This document shows, piece by piece, positions 1-8,675 of a DNA stretch of 43,135 nt. The DNA comes from Thalassospira profundimaris (GTDB lineage: Bacteria > Pseudomonadota > Alphaproteobacteria > Rhodospirillales > Thalassospiraceae), in contig NZ_JPWF01000023.1 of the NCBI RefSeq assembly GCF_003326675.1, forward strand, positions 1-43,135, given 5' to 3'. The notes under the pieces were generated by a model. It was not told where the DNA came from and searched no databases. It saw only the letters and a program-made list of their open reading frames with translations. The position numbers and the translations under genes were made by a program. Every line of letters begins with the position of its first letter. Position 1 is the first letter of the stretch.

Positions 1-3000
1 CAACAGTGCCAAGCGTCACGTCACTGCCACCGCCTGTACCGGTATTCCCACCATCATTAGCCTTGATGGTCAGGGTCGCCACATTGTCGCCCGAAGCATT
101 CGTCGCACTGGTATATTTGATGTTCGAAGCGGTATTGAGATAGGCATCAATATTGGCAACTGTGCCTGTCAGGGTCAAAGCACTCGCCGAACCGCCAACC
201 GTCACACCACCAGAGTTTGTTGCAGTCAGTGTTCCCGCACTTGCGGTAATCGTCACGGTAATGCTGCCAGAACCGGAGTCCTTATCCGTGATCGTGATCG
301 CCGAAAGATCGACATTGCTTGCGGTATCTTCCGTCACCGTCACAGAGGCCGGTACCCCCGTCGCTGTCGGCGCATCGTTCACTGCAACCTTGGTAAGGGT
401 CACACTGCTTTGTGTACTGGTCCCACCATCATTATCCGTCAGGGTAATCGTGATGGTTTTGGTTCCCGCTGTCGGGGCATCGGACAGGTTATTATAAGAA
501 AGCGAGCGCAATAGCGTCGTCACCCGGGCAACGGTCGCTTCCTCGTTGAAGTTGACACGGAGCTCATTCCCCGCACTTAGCGCATTGGCAAGCGTACCGA
601 TTGTCACGCCACTAACCATGACATTCGAGCCCGCAATACTATCGGAGAAAGTGACGCTACCAACAGCGGCCAGAATATCGTTACTGCCAACCCCGCCGGT
701 CATGGAAACGACGACGCTGCCGCCATTCAGGTCGGCCGGATTGTTGTTGTCGGTGATCGTGGCGTCGCTGCCGCTATCAAGCACAACAGCCCCACTATTC
801 TCGGTAAAGGTGACTGCATCCCCGTTCAGGTTGCCGATATCAGGTCGGTCATTGACTGCAACGGTGATGGTATCGGAATCCGTATTGGTTCCGTCTGACG
901 ACAAAACCGTGATCGTATGGCTGCCGCTGGCATTGATTGCCGGTGTGTATTGCAGATTGGCAAGCGTTGCATTGACATCGGCAAGCGTACCTGAAATCTG
1001 TATCGAATTGCTGCCGCCACCGGTGATCGATGCCGAGCCCGATGCCGTGGTGCTAAAGGTGCCAAGCCCCGAACCGACCGAAACCGTCGTCGTCACATTG
1101 GAGCTGTCCGTATCGGCAACCGAAATCCCGGTGAGCGCCTTGCTGGTGCCATCAGTGCCGCTCTGTGCTCCAGGCACTGTGTTGACCGGCGCGTGGGCGA
1201 CATTAATCGTCGTGGTTGCCGCCGTCGAGGTGCCCGCATTGGCAGACGCATCAGAAATCGTCAGGCTGAATGTGTGGGCGCCACCGGACGTGCTACTATA
1301 TTGCAGGGCACGTAACAACGTCTGAACCTTTGCGGGCGTTGCCTCGCTTCCAAAAGTCAGAACAAGATTGTTGGTTCCCTGTCCGGTATCCGTACCGCTT
1401 ACCGTCGCGATAGCCACGCCATCAACATAAATGGTCTCTCCGGCGGCAATCGTGCCATCGGCGGCCCCCGTCGAGGTACCTGCGGATACACCAGTCGATC
1501 CCGTCCCTGACAGAGAGAAATTCCCCGACAGGCTGCCGGTACGGGTAATCGTCAGGGCACCGCCATTAAAGTTGGCAGAATCACTGTCGGTCACCGTCAC
1601 ATTCCCACCCAGGTCAAAACTCACGGTCTGGCCGTTATTGGCGGAAACCGTGTCTCCGGACAGGTTGCTGATGACCGGCGGGTTGGGCTGAACATTCACT
1701 GTGAAGTCGGCCGTTCCGGCCTCGACACCACCATTGGCGGTCCCGTCACCATCATTGACTGTAAGGGTAAATGTTCGCGCACCCAGTCCCGATGCCGCGT
1801 CAAAAGTCAGGTTACTCAACAACGTCTGGATATTCGCGCTGGTCGCATTGGCATTCAGGGTAATCTCAAGACTGTTGCCACCCTGACCGGTGTTGGTATT
1901 GCTGACCGTCCCGATGGTCACACCATTGATGGTGATCGCCTCGCCACCGGCAATGATATCATCGCCCCCCGAATAGGCGACAGTGGTATTCTCAAGCCCC
2001 CAGGAACCGTTCGTAGTGCCACTGTTCTGAACGATGGTGATCTTGCCACCGTTATAATCCGTGGAATCAACATTGGTGATGGTTACATCATCAAACAGCG
2101 ACACATTCTGCGCACCATTGCCCGCGGTGATCGCACTGCTATCTCCGTTCACCCCGCCAACAACCGGCGCGTCATTGATCGCGGTAATATCAACATTGAT
2201 GGTACCTACAGCAATATTGCCACCACCATGACCATCATTTACCGTTGCAATGATCGTCGTTACATCATTGCCATTGACGTTTTCAGCCCCGGTAAATTGA
2301 ATATTCGATGCCGTATCCAGGAAACTGTTGATATCTGCAGCTGTGCCTTGCAACGTAAGGGTGCCCGTACCCGAACCGCCAATGGTAACGTTGTTACCAG
2401 ATGTTGCGGTCATGGTTCCTGCCCCCGCGGCAAGGGTGAGGGTTATGGTTTCACCATCGACGTCGGTCAATGTGATCGCCGAAAGATCAAGGTTACTTGC
2501 GGTATCCTCAGTCACGGTCACATCCGTTGGGGCACCTGACCCTGTCGGGTTGTCATTGACCCGCGTGATGCCAACCGTCACATCATAGTTGGCCGAATTG
2601 GTCTCGCCATCATTCAGGGTTATGCGCACCGTACGGTCCGTATTGGTCGGATTCCCTGTATCGGTGTTGCTATAAGTCAAAGCACGGACAAGTGCCTGAA
2701 CATTGGCAAGGGTGGCATCGTCGGTCGTGAAACTAATAACTAGGTTATTGCCCGCAGAAATCGCGTTATCCAACGTTCCGATAACATTACCGTTGACCCG
2801 AACGTTTGCACCAGCAGTCACGTCGTCCAACGTGACGACCCCGGACGTCGAGATACCAAGCAGATCTTCAGTCACATCGCCACCGGATGCGATCGCAACT
2901 GTCAAACTACCCCCGTTGAAATTTGCATTATCAACATCGGCAACGACTGCGTCCGAACCAACATCAAGCAGAACGGCAGAGCCATCTTCTGTAAAGGTCG

Positions 3001-5878
3001 CACTGTTCCCGTCGAGCCCCGTAATCGTTGGGGCATCATTGACTGCCGTAATATTGATTGTGCTATCAACAAGCTTCGGATTAACAGTGCCGTCATCAAC
3101 ATGAACGGTATAGGTCGCCGCCGCCGTCCCCGAGGCATGTGATGCACCCGTATACTGAATATTGCTGGCGGTATCGAGATAGGCGTTGATATCCGCCGCA
3201 CTGCCGACAAGTTTGATGGTTGTGCTGTTTTCCAATGTTGCTGTGACGCCGCTGCCAACACCTACACCACTTGCTGGTGATAAGAATGTCCCGGCAGATA
3301 CGACGATGGTGACAGTAAGATTGTCACCATCAACATCAGCAAGGGTAACAGCGGATAGATCAAAATTACTTGCCGTATCTTCTGTAACCGTCACAACTGT
3401 CGTCCCGCCATTGGGGACGGTCGGCACATCATTGACATCCGATACGGTGATACTGACAGATGCAGTTTGAGACGAGAACGCGGTACTCCCGCCATTGGTG
3501 GTGGTATCTGCGGTGCCCCTGCTTGCACCATTTGTTGCAGAACCGGTCGCCTGATCCCATGCCCGGAAGGAAAGTGTCGCAGTTTCACCATTTCTGCTAT
3601 CAGGCACGTAGCGAAGCTGCTCGTCTGGCTCAAGCAGCAATGCTTCACCTGCGCTTACCGACCCGACATCATGCCAACTCGTACCATCATCCGTCGAATA
3701 TTCCCATCTGCCGTTTCCTGTTACCCCTGTAATGGCAATCCCGGTCGACGCACCACTTTCAGGATCGCTATAGGACACATCCGTCAGGATATCGGATACC
3801 GATTTTGCCGCACTGGTCGTATCCTCGTTGGTCGTCGTCAATAAGGATGTTCCGCCATTGGTAATCGTCGGCGCATCATTTACGTAATGGGCAATCGAAA
3901 CCGTCTTTGTCGGTGCAGTACTATCTGCGGAGCCATCATTGACAACGAACGAAACCGTCCGTTCCCCGGTCACGGCATCGTTGGTGCTGTCATAAGTAAT
4001 CGCTCGCAATGCGGCCTGCCATTGTGCAACAGTTGCCGTCGCCCCGGCGGATGTCAGCGTCAGAACGCCGGTTGATGCATTATAACTGGCCGCAATGTTC
4101 CCCATTGTCGAGCCGTCATTGGTAAAGGCCAGAACATCAGAACCGGTGTCAAACCCGGTTGTAATCGAAACCGTCGCCGACGCGAGTGTCGCGCTATCGA
4201 CATCTGAAAGCGTCAAACCACCATCCACGGCAATAGCAACGCCTTCTGTATAGTCCGTCGTGCCACCACTCGCGGTTACAGTCGGTGCATCATTGACCGC
4301 CGTGATGTTGATCGTGACCGTATCGGCCGTTCCCGTTCCATTCGCCTTACCATCAGATGGCGTAACGGTCAGTGTGGCCGATCCCGTCGCATTGGCTGCC
4401 GGTGTATAAACGATCTTTGATCTATCAGTCAGATAGGTATTCAGGTCCCCCGCCGTCCCCGTCAGGGTCATGCTGCCCGTACCTGAACCGGCTACCACTA
4501 TATTTTCGGACGTACCGTTATCGTCCGTGCTGGCAATCGTCCCGCTATCCACATGAAGGGTTAGTTCGATCTCGTCACCATCTGCATCCGCGACAGTATA
4601 GGCCGAAAGATCAATCGTAGTCGCCGTATCCTCGTTGGTTGTCGCATCACCCGGTGTACCGGTCAGGGTCGGTGCATCATTTGAAGGCGCTGTAGCAATA
4701 TTGTTAAAGACAATATTGTCCAAATTTATAGCAAACTGCCCACTGTGCTGAGACGAAGTGATCGTAAGCGTGCTTATGCCTGTAAAGTCGGTAAAATTAA
4801 TTGTTGAAAACGACAGGTCACTAGTCACATCTAATGTTAAAATATCGCCCTCATTAGAGGTAAATGTAAAGGACTGCGGCTGATCATCTCTCATATTAAA
4901 GATATCAAGCGACGCAATATTAAATGTCTGATTGTCAGAAAGGCTGATTGTTATCTCGGTTTCCCAAGCCGATGGTTGGTAGCTACCATCAACCGGCGTG
5001 GATGTATAACTGTAATAACCTAGATTTATATTCGTATCCTTACCATCGACGACAATGGTATATGCACCAGATGTTTGATGTACCTTGTCGCCTACAACCG
5101 AACCACCTTCAAAATCAAACGTGACATTCGCCAGCACCCCGACAAAATTGTTCATCGCAACCGATGACAGGGGCGTGGTGGCGTCGATATCGCCGGTGGT
5201 GATTTCAAGGTCCCAGTCGCCGCCAAGGTTTTCGGCACCGGTCAGATCATCGGATGCCGCAATATCCGCCCCTGTGAGGTTGGCAAGCGCATCAACAAAA
5301 GCCTGCCCCTCGCCACCTTCGCCAACAAGGCAGCCATAAAGCAGGATATCACCCTGTTCGCCAAGCGACGCGGATATGACCGACAGCGCATCGGCATATC
5401 TGGCAAGGGTATCTGTCGTCAGCGTGTCGGTACCAAGCTTGATCATCCCTGTATCGCCATGCGACAGGATATGCAGGGCATCAATGCCGGTTTTCCCCGC
5501 AAGCATCTGTGCAAGCTGCGCGATGCCGCCTTTTGTGCCGTCAAGAAGGATGGTTTCCGTGCCCGGTGCCAGATCGCTGATCAGGTCCTGCCAGCCTGCG
5601 ACAGAAGTATCAACCACCATGATTTCCCGGCGCGTACCGGAATCGGCCCCGGTTCCAGCAGGAATATCGGCAACTTCGTGATTATCCGCTTCGTTACCAC
5701 TGTCGCTGCTATGGGCCTGCTCTGCCTCGGCTTCGGCTTGCGCATCAGTGGCCGCATCCGCCGCCGTGGCAGCACCGGCCGCATCGAACATGAACCGGGG
5801 CTCCAGTGCGATTGGCACAACGGAGGAAAAAGTCGCGGTTAACGGATTTTGTTTCGCCCGCCCTGTGGTGACAGTCAT
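1..5878 (-). CDS. Giant LEPR/DUF4347 repeat surface protein (partial, N-terminal 1,959 residues)
   Basis: One frame stays open from an ATG at 5878 (AAGGGG ribosome site 8 bases upstream) to the left edge, so the C-terminus is missing. Seen: residues ~26-36 read LEPRFMFDAAG, the LEPR motif found near the N-terminus of many giant proteobacterial surface proteins. An Ala/Glu-rich linker follows, then a DUF4347 domain (about residues 85-240, with GTRREIMVVDTSVAGWQDL, HILSHGDTG and LLYGCLVGEG). Next is an unusual domain (about residues 255-395) and then alternating ~110-145-residue cadherin/VCBS-like repeats marked by TEDTASN-DLSA and by NGG...ALRAL-Y blocks joined by NDAPT linkers. Family knowledge: such proteins are usually secreted by type I systems and act in adhesion or biofilm. 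No classical signal peptide is visible, and no type I exporter is in the window. Function as an adhesin is inferred. Confidence 0.9.
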   Translation of the reverse strand, partial: MTVTTGRAKQNPLTATFSSVVPIALEPRFMFDAAGAATAADAATDAQAEAEAEQAHSSDSGNEADNHEVADIPAGTGADSGTRREIMVVDTSVAGWQDLISDLAPGTETILLDGTKGGIAQLAQMLAGKTGIDALHILSHGDTGMIKLGTDTLTTDTLARYADALSVISASLGEQGDILLYGCLVGEGGEGQAFVDALANLTGADIAASDDLTGAENLGGDWDLEITTGDIDATTPLSSVAMNNFVGVLANVTFDFEGGSVVGDKVHQTSGAYTIVVDGKDTNINLGYYSYTSTPVDGSYQPSAWETEITISLSDNQTFNIASLDIFNMRDDQPQSFTFTSNEGDILTLDVTSDLSFSTINFTDFTGISTLTITSSQHSGQFAINLDNIVFNNIATAPSNDAPTLTGTPGDATTNEDTATTIDLSAYTVADADGDEIELTLHVDSGTIASTDDNGTSENIVVAGSGTGSMTLTGTAGDLNTYLTDRSKIVYTPAANATGSATLTVTPSDGKANGTGTADTVTINITAVNDAPTVTASGGTTDYTEGVAIAVDGGLTLSDVDSATLASATVSITTGFDTGSDVLAFTNDGSTMGNIAASYNASTGVLTLTSAGATATVAQWQAALRAITYDSTNDAVTGERTVSFVVNDGSADSTAPTKTVSIAHYVNDAPTITNGGTSLLTTTNEDTTSAAKSVSDILTDVSYSDPESGASTGIAITGVTGNGRWEYSTDDGTSWHDVGSVSAGEALLLEPDEQLRYVPDSRNGETATLSFRAWDQATGSATNGASRGTADTTTNGGSTAFSSQTASVSITVSDVNDVPTVPNGGTTVVTVTEDTASNFDLSAVTLADVDGDNLTVTIVVSAGTFLSPASGVGVGSGVTATLENSTTIKLVGSAADINAYLDTASNIQYTGASHASGTAAATYTVHVDDGTVNPKLVDSTINITAVNDAPTITGLDGNSATFTEDGSAVLLDVGSDAVVADVDNANFNGGSLTVAIASGGDVTEDLLGISTSGVVTLDDVTAGANVRVNGNVIGTLDNAISAGNNLVISFTTDDATLANVQALVRALTYSNTDTGNPTNTDRTVRITLNDGETNSANYDVTVGITRVNDNPTGSGAPTDVTVTEDTASNLDLSAITLTDVDGETITLTLAAGAGTMTATSGNNVTIGGSGTGTLTLQGTAADINSFLDTASNIQFTGAENVNGNDVTTIIATVNDGHGGGNIAVGTINVDITAINDAPVVGGVNGDSSAITAGNGAQNVSLFDDVTITNVDSTDYNGGKITIVQNSGTTNGSWGLENTTVAYSGGDDIIAGGEAITINGVTIGTVSNTNTGQGGNSLEITLNANATSANIQTLLSNLTFDAASGLGARTFTLTVNDGDGTANGGVEAGTADFTVNVQPNPPVISNLSGDTVSANNGQTVSFDLGGNVTVTDSDSANFNGGALTITRTGSLSGNFSLSGTGSTGVSAGTSTGAADGTIAAGETIYVDGVAIATVSGTDTGQGTNNLVLTFGSEATPAKVQTLLRALQYSSTSGGAHTFSLTISDASANAGTSTAATTTINVAHAPVNTVPGAQSGTDGTSKALTGISVADTDSSNVTTTVSVGSGLGTFSTTASGSASITGGGSNSIQISGTLADVNATLANLQYTPAINASGSHTITVLSSDGTNTDSDTITVAVNDRPDIGNLNGDAVTFTENSGAVVLDSGSDATITDNNNPADLNGGSVVVSMTGGVGSNDILAAVGSVTFSDSIAGSNVMVSGVTIGTLANALSAGNELRVNFNEEATVARVTTLLRSLSYNNLSDAPTAGTKTITITLTDNDGGTSTQSSVTLTKVAVNDAPTATGVPASVTVTEDTASNVDLSAITITDKDSGSGSITVTITASAGTLTATNSGGVTVGGSASALTLTGTVANIDAYLNTASNIKYTSATNASGDNVATLTIKANDGGNTGTGGGSDVTLGTV
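40..4660 (-). repeat. Tandem cadherin/VCBS-like protein repeats
   Basis: The coding sequence consists of two alternating degenerate repeat types. Type A (TEDTASN-DLSA ... ITDxD ... TASNI-YT ... NDG) is seen near 4650-4290, 3405-3050, 2530-2190 and 365-40, with a divergent copy near 1195-865. Type B (DLNGG or NFNGG ... G-TIGT-SN ... TLLRAL-Y-S ... NDG) is seen near 3035-2600, 2165-1740, 1690-1300 and 850-500. A further, more divergent pair lies near 4285-3440. Boundaries are approximate. DNA identity between copies is modest, so they are old duplications under protein-level constraint rather than recent copies. Confidence 0.7.
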
Positions 5879-5937
5879 GGCAGTGCCCCTTGATACGCAG
5901 TCATATCCAAATTCGAGCGGTCATCAGCCCCGCAACA

Positions 5938-5966
5938 CTTATACTAAAATACAGTTTCAGCACCAA
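5938..5966 (-). promoter_or_regulatory. Candidate sigma-70 promoter of the giant surface-protein gene
   Basis: On the minus strand a TTGGTG hexamer (5966-5961) is followed after exactly 17 bases by TATAAG (5943-5938, five of six matches to TATAAT). The predicted start would leave a leader of about 50 bases before the ATG at 5878. The -35 element matches only three of six positions, so this is a pattern match only. Confidence 0.3.
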
Positions 5967-6050
5967 GCCAGCTGCAAGTCATAGTTGCGCCACTTTAGTT
6001 GACATACCTAGCGATAGTCGCTGACCACATAAAGTTTTAATTGGTGGATG

Positions 6051-6935
6051 TCAGAAATTGCCAGAATTGGACAATTTCTTTGCCAGGTCTGCCGGATTAA
6101 GCCCGTTTTGTGTCGGGACGATCACGCTTGCGGCGCTGCCGCTGGTATCTTTCCAGAAATCCATATTCTCGAACTTGTGAAAAAGGTCCGGGGGCAGGAT
6201 GGTTTTCCGGGCTTGAAAGGCAACCTTGGGGCGAACGCGATGCAAGCCATCGACTCCCAGGGCCTCGTCAAACTTCGGCGCGTCATACTCGACATTATCG
6301 AAATCGTGGCCATCATACCAAGGTTCGTCGATGAATTTATATATCAGGCGCAGGGTTTTTTCCGGCGATTTCGCCAGAATTTCATAATCGACCACCAGAA
6401 GATCCTTGGCCTGTTCGCCATAGAACGCCTCTTTCAGCGCTGTCCACGGATAACCAACCAACCGGTTATGGCGGGCAAGGCTTTCCATACGTGAATAGAC
6501 CGTGGCACGTTCGCCATCATTGCCAAAAAGACGGGTATTTTCATAAGGATTACGACGAAACAATCGTTCCAGACTGTCAAGTATCCATGGAACATCCCGC
6601 ACGCAGGCAATGACTTTTGCCCCCGGGAACAGATCGGAAATCAGCGGCATTTTCGCACACCATGACCGGTTGGTATCAAAGAATATTTCGCGGTCTGTGC
6701 TGGTCTGGCAAAAGGTTCTTGCAACACTGCGCAGGATTTCGGGTCTCTGCTCTGGCGCCATCAGAAGTGAGACCTCGTGGCCAGAGCTCATGATATCGAG
6801 GTTGGCATTGATTAGCGGGGCCAGCGCGCTCGACATCGCCGCATGAAAGCGCGGGTTCTGGCGCAGCAGGGCCGCCAGCAAGGTGGAACCGGATCGCGGA
6901 AGACCGGAAATAAAATGAAACTTTTCTGGAGCCAT
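6051..6935 (-). CDS. PAPS-dependent sulfotransferase family protein (Sulfotransfer_3-like)
   Basis: Encodes 294 residues. Residues 11-20 read GLPRSGSTLL, the 5'-phosphosulfate-binding loop of PAPS sulfotransferases. The later block VIACVRDVPWILDSLERL (about residues 105-122) fits the 3'-phosphate-binding Arg/Ser region. No signal peptide or membrane segment is seen, so the enzyme should be cytoplasmic and transfer sulfate from PAPS to an acceptor. The acceptor (carbohydrate, small molecule or protein tyrosine) cannot be read from sequence. A strong ribosome site (GGGGGAGGG) lies just before the ATG at 6935. The gene is divergent from three secreted collar-domain genes and 172 bases upstream of, and co-oriented with, the giant surface-protein gene. 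This context suggests a cell-surface role (inference). Confidence 0.85.
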   Translation of the reverse strand: MAPEKFHFISGLPRSGSTLLAALLRQNPRFHAAMSSALAPLINANLDIMSSGHEVSLLMAPEQRPEILRSVARTFCQTSTDREIFFDTNRSWCAKMPLISDLFPGAKVIACVRDVPWILDSLERLFRRNPYENTRLFGNDGERATVYSRMESLARHNRLVGYPWTALKEAFYGEQAKDLLVVDYEILAKSPEKTLRLIYKFIDEPWYDGHDFDNVEYDAPKFDEALGVDGLHRVRPKVAFQARKTILPPDLFHKFENMDFWKDTSGSAASVIVPTQNGLNPADLAKKLSNSGNF

Positions 6936-6954
6936 AAAGCCCTCCCCCGCAGGA

Positions 6955-6971
6955 TCACTGAGGATCAGTGA
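6955..6971. promoter_or_regulatory. Inverted repeat in the sulfotransferase leader
   Basis: TCACTGA (6955-6961) and TCAGTGA (6965-6971) are perfect 7-base inverted arms around a 3-base centre, 20 bases ahead of the sulfotransferase start codon. It could be an operator or a small leader hairpin near the ribosome site. Confidence 0.35.
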
Positions 6972-7010
6972 CTGTTTGAAGTCATAGACTTGCCAATAGC
7001 ATGGCCTTTC

Positions 7011-7101
7011 ATGACCGGCACAGCATTTTTCACAAAAAACCGGTCATACCCGTCACCAATTACAGTAAAATTTAAGTTGCAATAAATAGTTGATGTGCAA
7101 C
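7011..7101. promoter_or_regulatory. Two inverted repeats between the sulfotransferase and the collar genes
   Basis: ATGACCGG (7011-7018) pairs with CCGGTCAT (7040-7047), and GTTGCA (7076-7081) pairs with TGCAAC (7096-7101). In the second, the half-sites repeat about every 20 bases, two helical turns, as expected for a dimeric regulator. Both lie in the 265-base divergent intergenic region. No regulator gene is adjacent. Operator function is inferred from symmetry and place only. Confidence 0.35.
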
Positions 7102-7200
7102 CCATAATCTGATCCTGTAATAGCGGACATCCTATACGAGTGCATAGATTTCGCAATGCCCGTTCAAGACTGGCATTTTGGTACATTTGGGGAGAATATC

Positions 7201-7881
7201 ATGAAAACGAAAATGGCAGCCTGCCTTGCGGCCGGGCTCGCGATCCTCACAACAATGACGATACAATCCGACGAAGCCAAAGCCTGCAACGACAACGGCT
7301 ATATCGGAAGCATCTGCTGGACGGCCAACAAATTCTGTCCAGAGGGATATGTCCGGGCAGACGGAACAAGCTATCCGTATCAGCAATTTCAGGCGCTTCT
7401 TGCCCTTTACGGGAACACCTATGGCGGGTCGCCGTCGCAAAATACTTTCGCAGTGCCGAATCTGATGGGCCGTGAGCCGGTTGGCACCGGCACGGGACCG
7501 GGACTGACACCAAGAGCAGCCGGGTACCCTGTAAATGGGGACGAATCCAGCCTCGTTGCAACACCTTCGCACAATCACGGCGTTGCCCTTTCGGTTGATT
7601 CCGGTATCAGCGTTGCGGTGCAAGACCAGCCAGGAACAGAAAGAACACCGGGCGGGAATGTACCCGCAGCACCACAGGCAGCAACTGCGCAAATGTATGC
7701 AAACAGCACCAATGCCGTAATGGCCGATGGCAGCGTTTCGGCTAATATCGCAGGACAAAATGTTTACAGCGGTGCAACACCCGCATCAGGTCAGGCCCAG
7801 CCAATACCGGTACTTGGGCCACAGCTTGTGATGCTTGCATGCGTGAATTATTCCGGGACTTTCCCGGTTAATCCGAACTGA
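7201..7881 (+). CDS. Secreted tail-collar/MdpB-fold protein, paralogue 1
   Basis: Encodes 226 residues. The start at 7201 follows GGGGAG. Residues 1-28 form a Sec signal peptide ending in EAKA, with the mature chain starting at Cys29. The body matches the phage tail-collar/MdpB pattern: IGSICWTANKFCPEGY, then ADG, ALYGNTYGG, FAVPNLMGR, SHNHG, and a C-terminal LACV-YSGTFPVNPN. In typical collar proteins the first block reads like LGEI-F-F-FAP-GW-CNGQ, so the cysteines at 29, 39 and 46 are specific to this variant; Cys214 is the C-terminal one. The protein is probably exported with two disulfides. First of three tandem paralogues. Phage origin of the fold is family knowledge; the cellular role is unknown. 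Confidence 0.85.
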   Translation: MKTKMAACLAAGLAILTTMTIQSDEAKACNDNGYIGSICWTANKFCPEGYVRADGTSYPYQQFQALLALYGNTYGGSPSQNTFAVPNLMGREPVGTGTGPGLTPRAAGYPVNGDESSLVATPSHNHGVALSVDSGISVAVQDQPGTERTPGGNVPAAPQAATAQMYANSTNAVMADGSVSANIAGQNVYSGATPASGQAQPIPVLGPQLVMLACVNYSGTFPVNPN

Positions 7882-7935
7882 ACCGGTTGCGGTTTTGCAA
7901 TCTCATTTCAATGATCCTGCCCCGGGGAGGAATAG

Positions 7936-8616
7936 ATGTTCCGTTTGAACAAACGCTTCACAATTGCGGCCATGATGGCCACCATAGTGGCATTTTCGAT
8001 GCCGGAAACCGCAAAAGCATCCTGCAGCAGCGACCCCACGATTGGCGACATATGCTGGATGGCGACGGATTTTTGCCCGCAAAACTATCTGCCTGCCGAC
8101 GGGCAGGTATTACAGGCCCAAAGCCATCAAGCCTTGTATTCCCTGCTCGGAATTACTTATGGCGGCAATGCAACTACCCTGCAATTCCAGCTTCCGGATT
8201 TGCGGGGGCGGTCGGTGATTGCCGAAGGCAACTATTACAAAGGTACCGTTTTGCGTGGTCAAAAACGCGGCGCATCAACCAGCACCATGAACGCCACCAA
8301 CCTGATGCCGCATATTCATGAAATTAAACCATCCACCTTTGTCCTTTCCGGATCGGTAAAAGCAAACAGTACCGCACCCGATGCAAACAGCCCGGCAGGC
8401 GGCTATCCGGCGCTGGTGACACCGCCAGCACTTGACGTCTATGGCAATGCCGGGGCCGTTGTCGATATGAAAAGCGGCATCGTTTCCGGCAGCCTTGAAT
8501 ACCTGTCAGGCAATACGACTGTCACCGGCGCAGGCACACCGATCCCGGTCACGGCACCGCGACTTGGCCTGACAGCCTGTATTGCGATTACGGGATATTA
8601 TCCGCAACGGCCCTAG
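7936..8616 (+). CDS. Secreted tail-collar/MdpB-fold protein, paralogue 2
   Basis: Encodes 226 residues, 54 bases after paralogue 1, with a strong GGGGAGGA site before the ATG. The signal peptide is residues 1-28 (ends TAKA), followed by Ser29-Cys30. Collar blocks are visible: IGDICWMATDFCPQNY, ADGQ, ALYSLLGITYGG, FQLPDLRGRSV, PHIHE and a C-terminal LTACIAITGYYP. Cysteines at 30, 40, 47 and 215 keep the C-x9-C-x6-C...C pattern of the neighbours. The central region (about residues 110-190) diverges most, as expected for the variable tip-like insertion of this fold. The acceptor or receptor is unknown. Confidence 0.85.
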   Translation: MFRLNKRFTIAAMMATIVAFSMPETAKASCSSDPTIGDICWMATDFCPQNYLPADGQVLQAQSHQALYSLLGITYGGNATTLQFQLPDLRGRSVIAEGNYYKGTVLRGQKRGASTSTMNATNLMPHIHEIKPSTFVLSGSVKANSTAPDANSPAGGYPALVTPPALDVYGNAGAVVDMKSGIVSGSLEYLSGNTTVTGAGTPIPVTAPRLGLTACIAITGYYPQRP

Positions 8617-8675
8617 GACCGTCTTTGCCGTGTATTGACAATCGGCATGACCGGTTGTTCGGAAAGGAAACAGAA

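Noticed and set aside
153..3844. Many plus-strand open frames of 60-260 codons over the left 4 kb
   Set aside because: They are the antisense of the giant repeat protein: the minus frame is open throughout, has a clear domain order, and explains the composition (Val/Ser/Pro-rich antisense peptides).
1..4660. CRISPR array or DNA tandem repeat
   Set aside because: Repetition is at the protein level with degenerate ~330-430-base units, not short identical repeats with unique spacers.
7132..7758. 208-codon minus-strand frame opposite collar paralogue 1
   Set aside because: No recognisable domain, no ribosome site, and the opposite strand encodes a signal peptide and a conserved collar domain.
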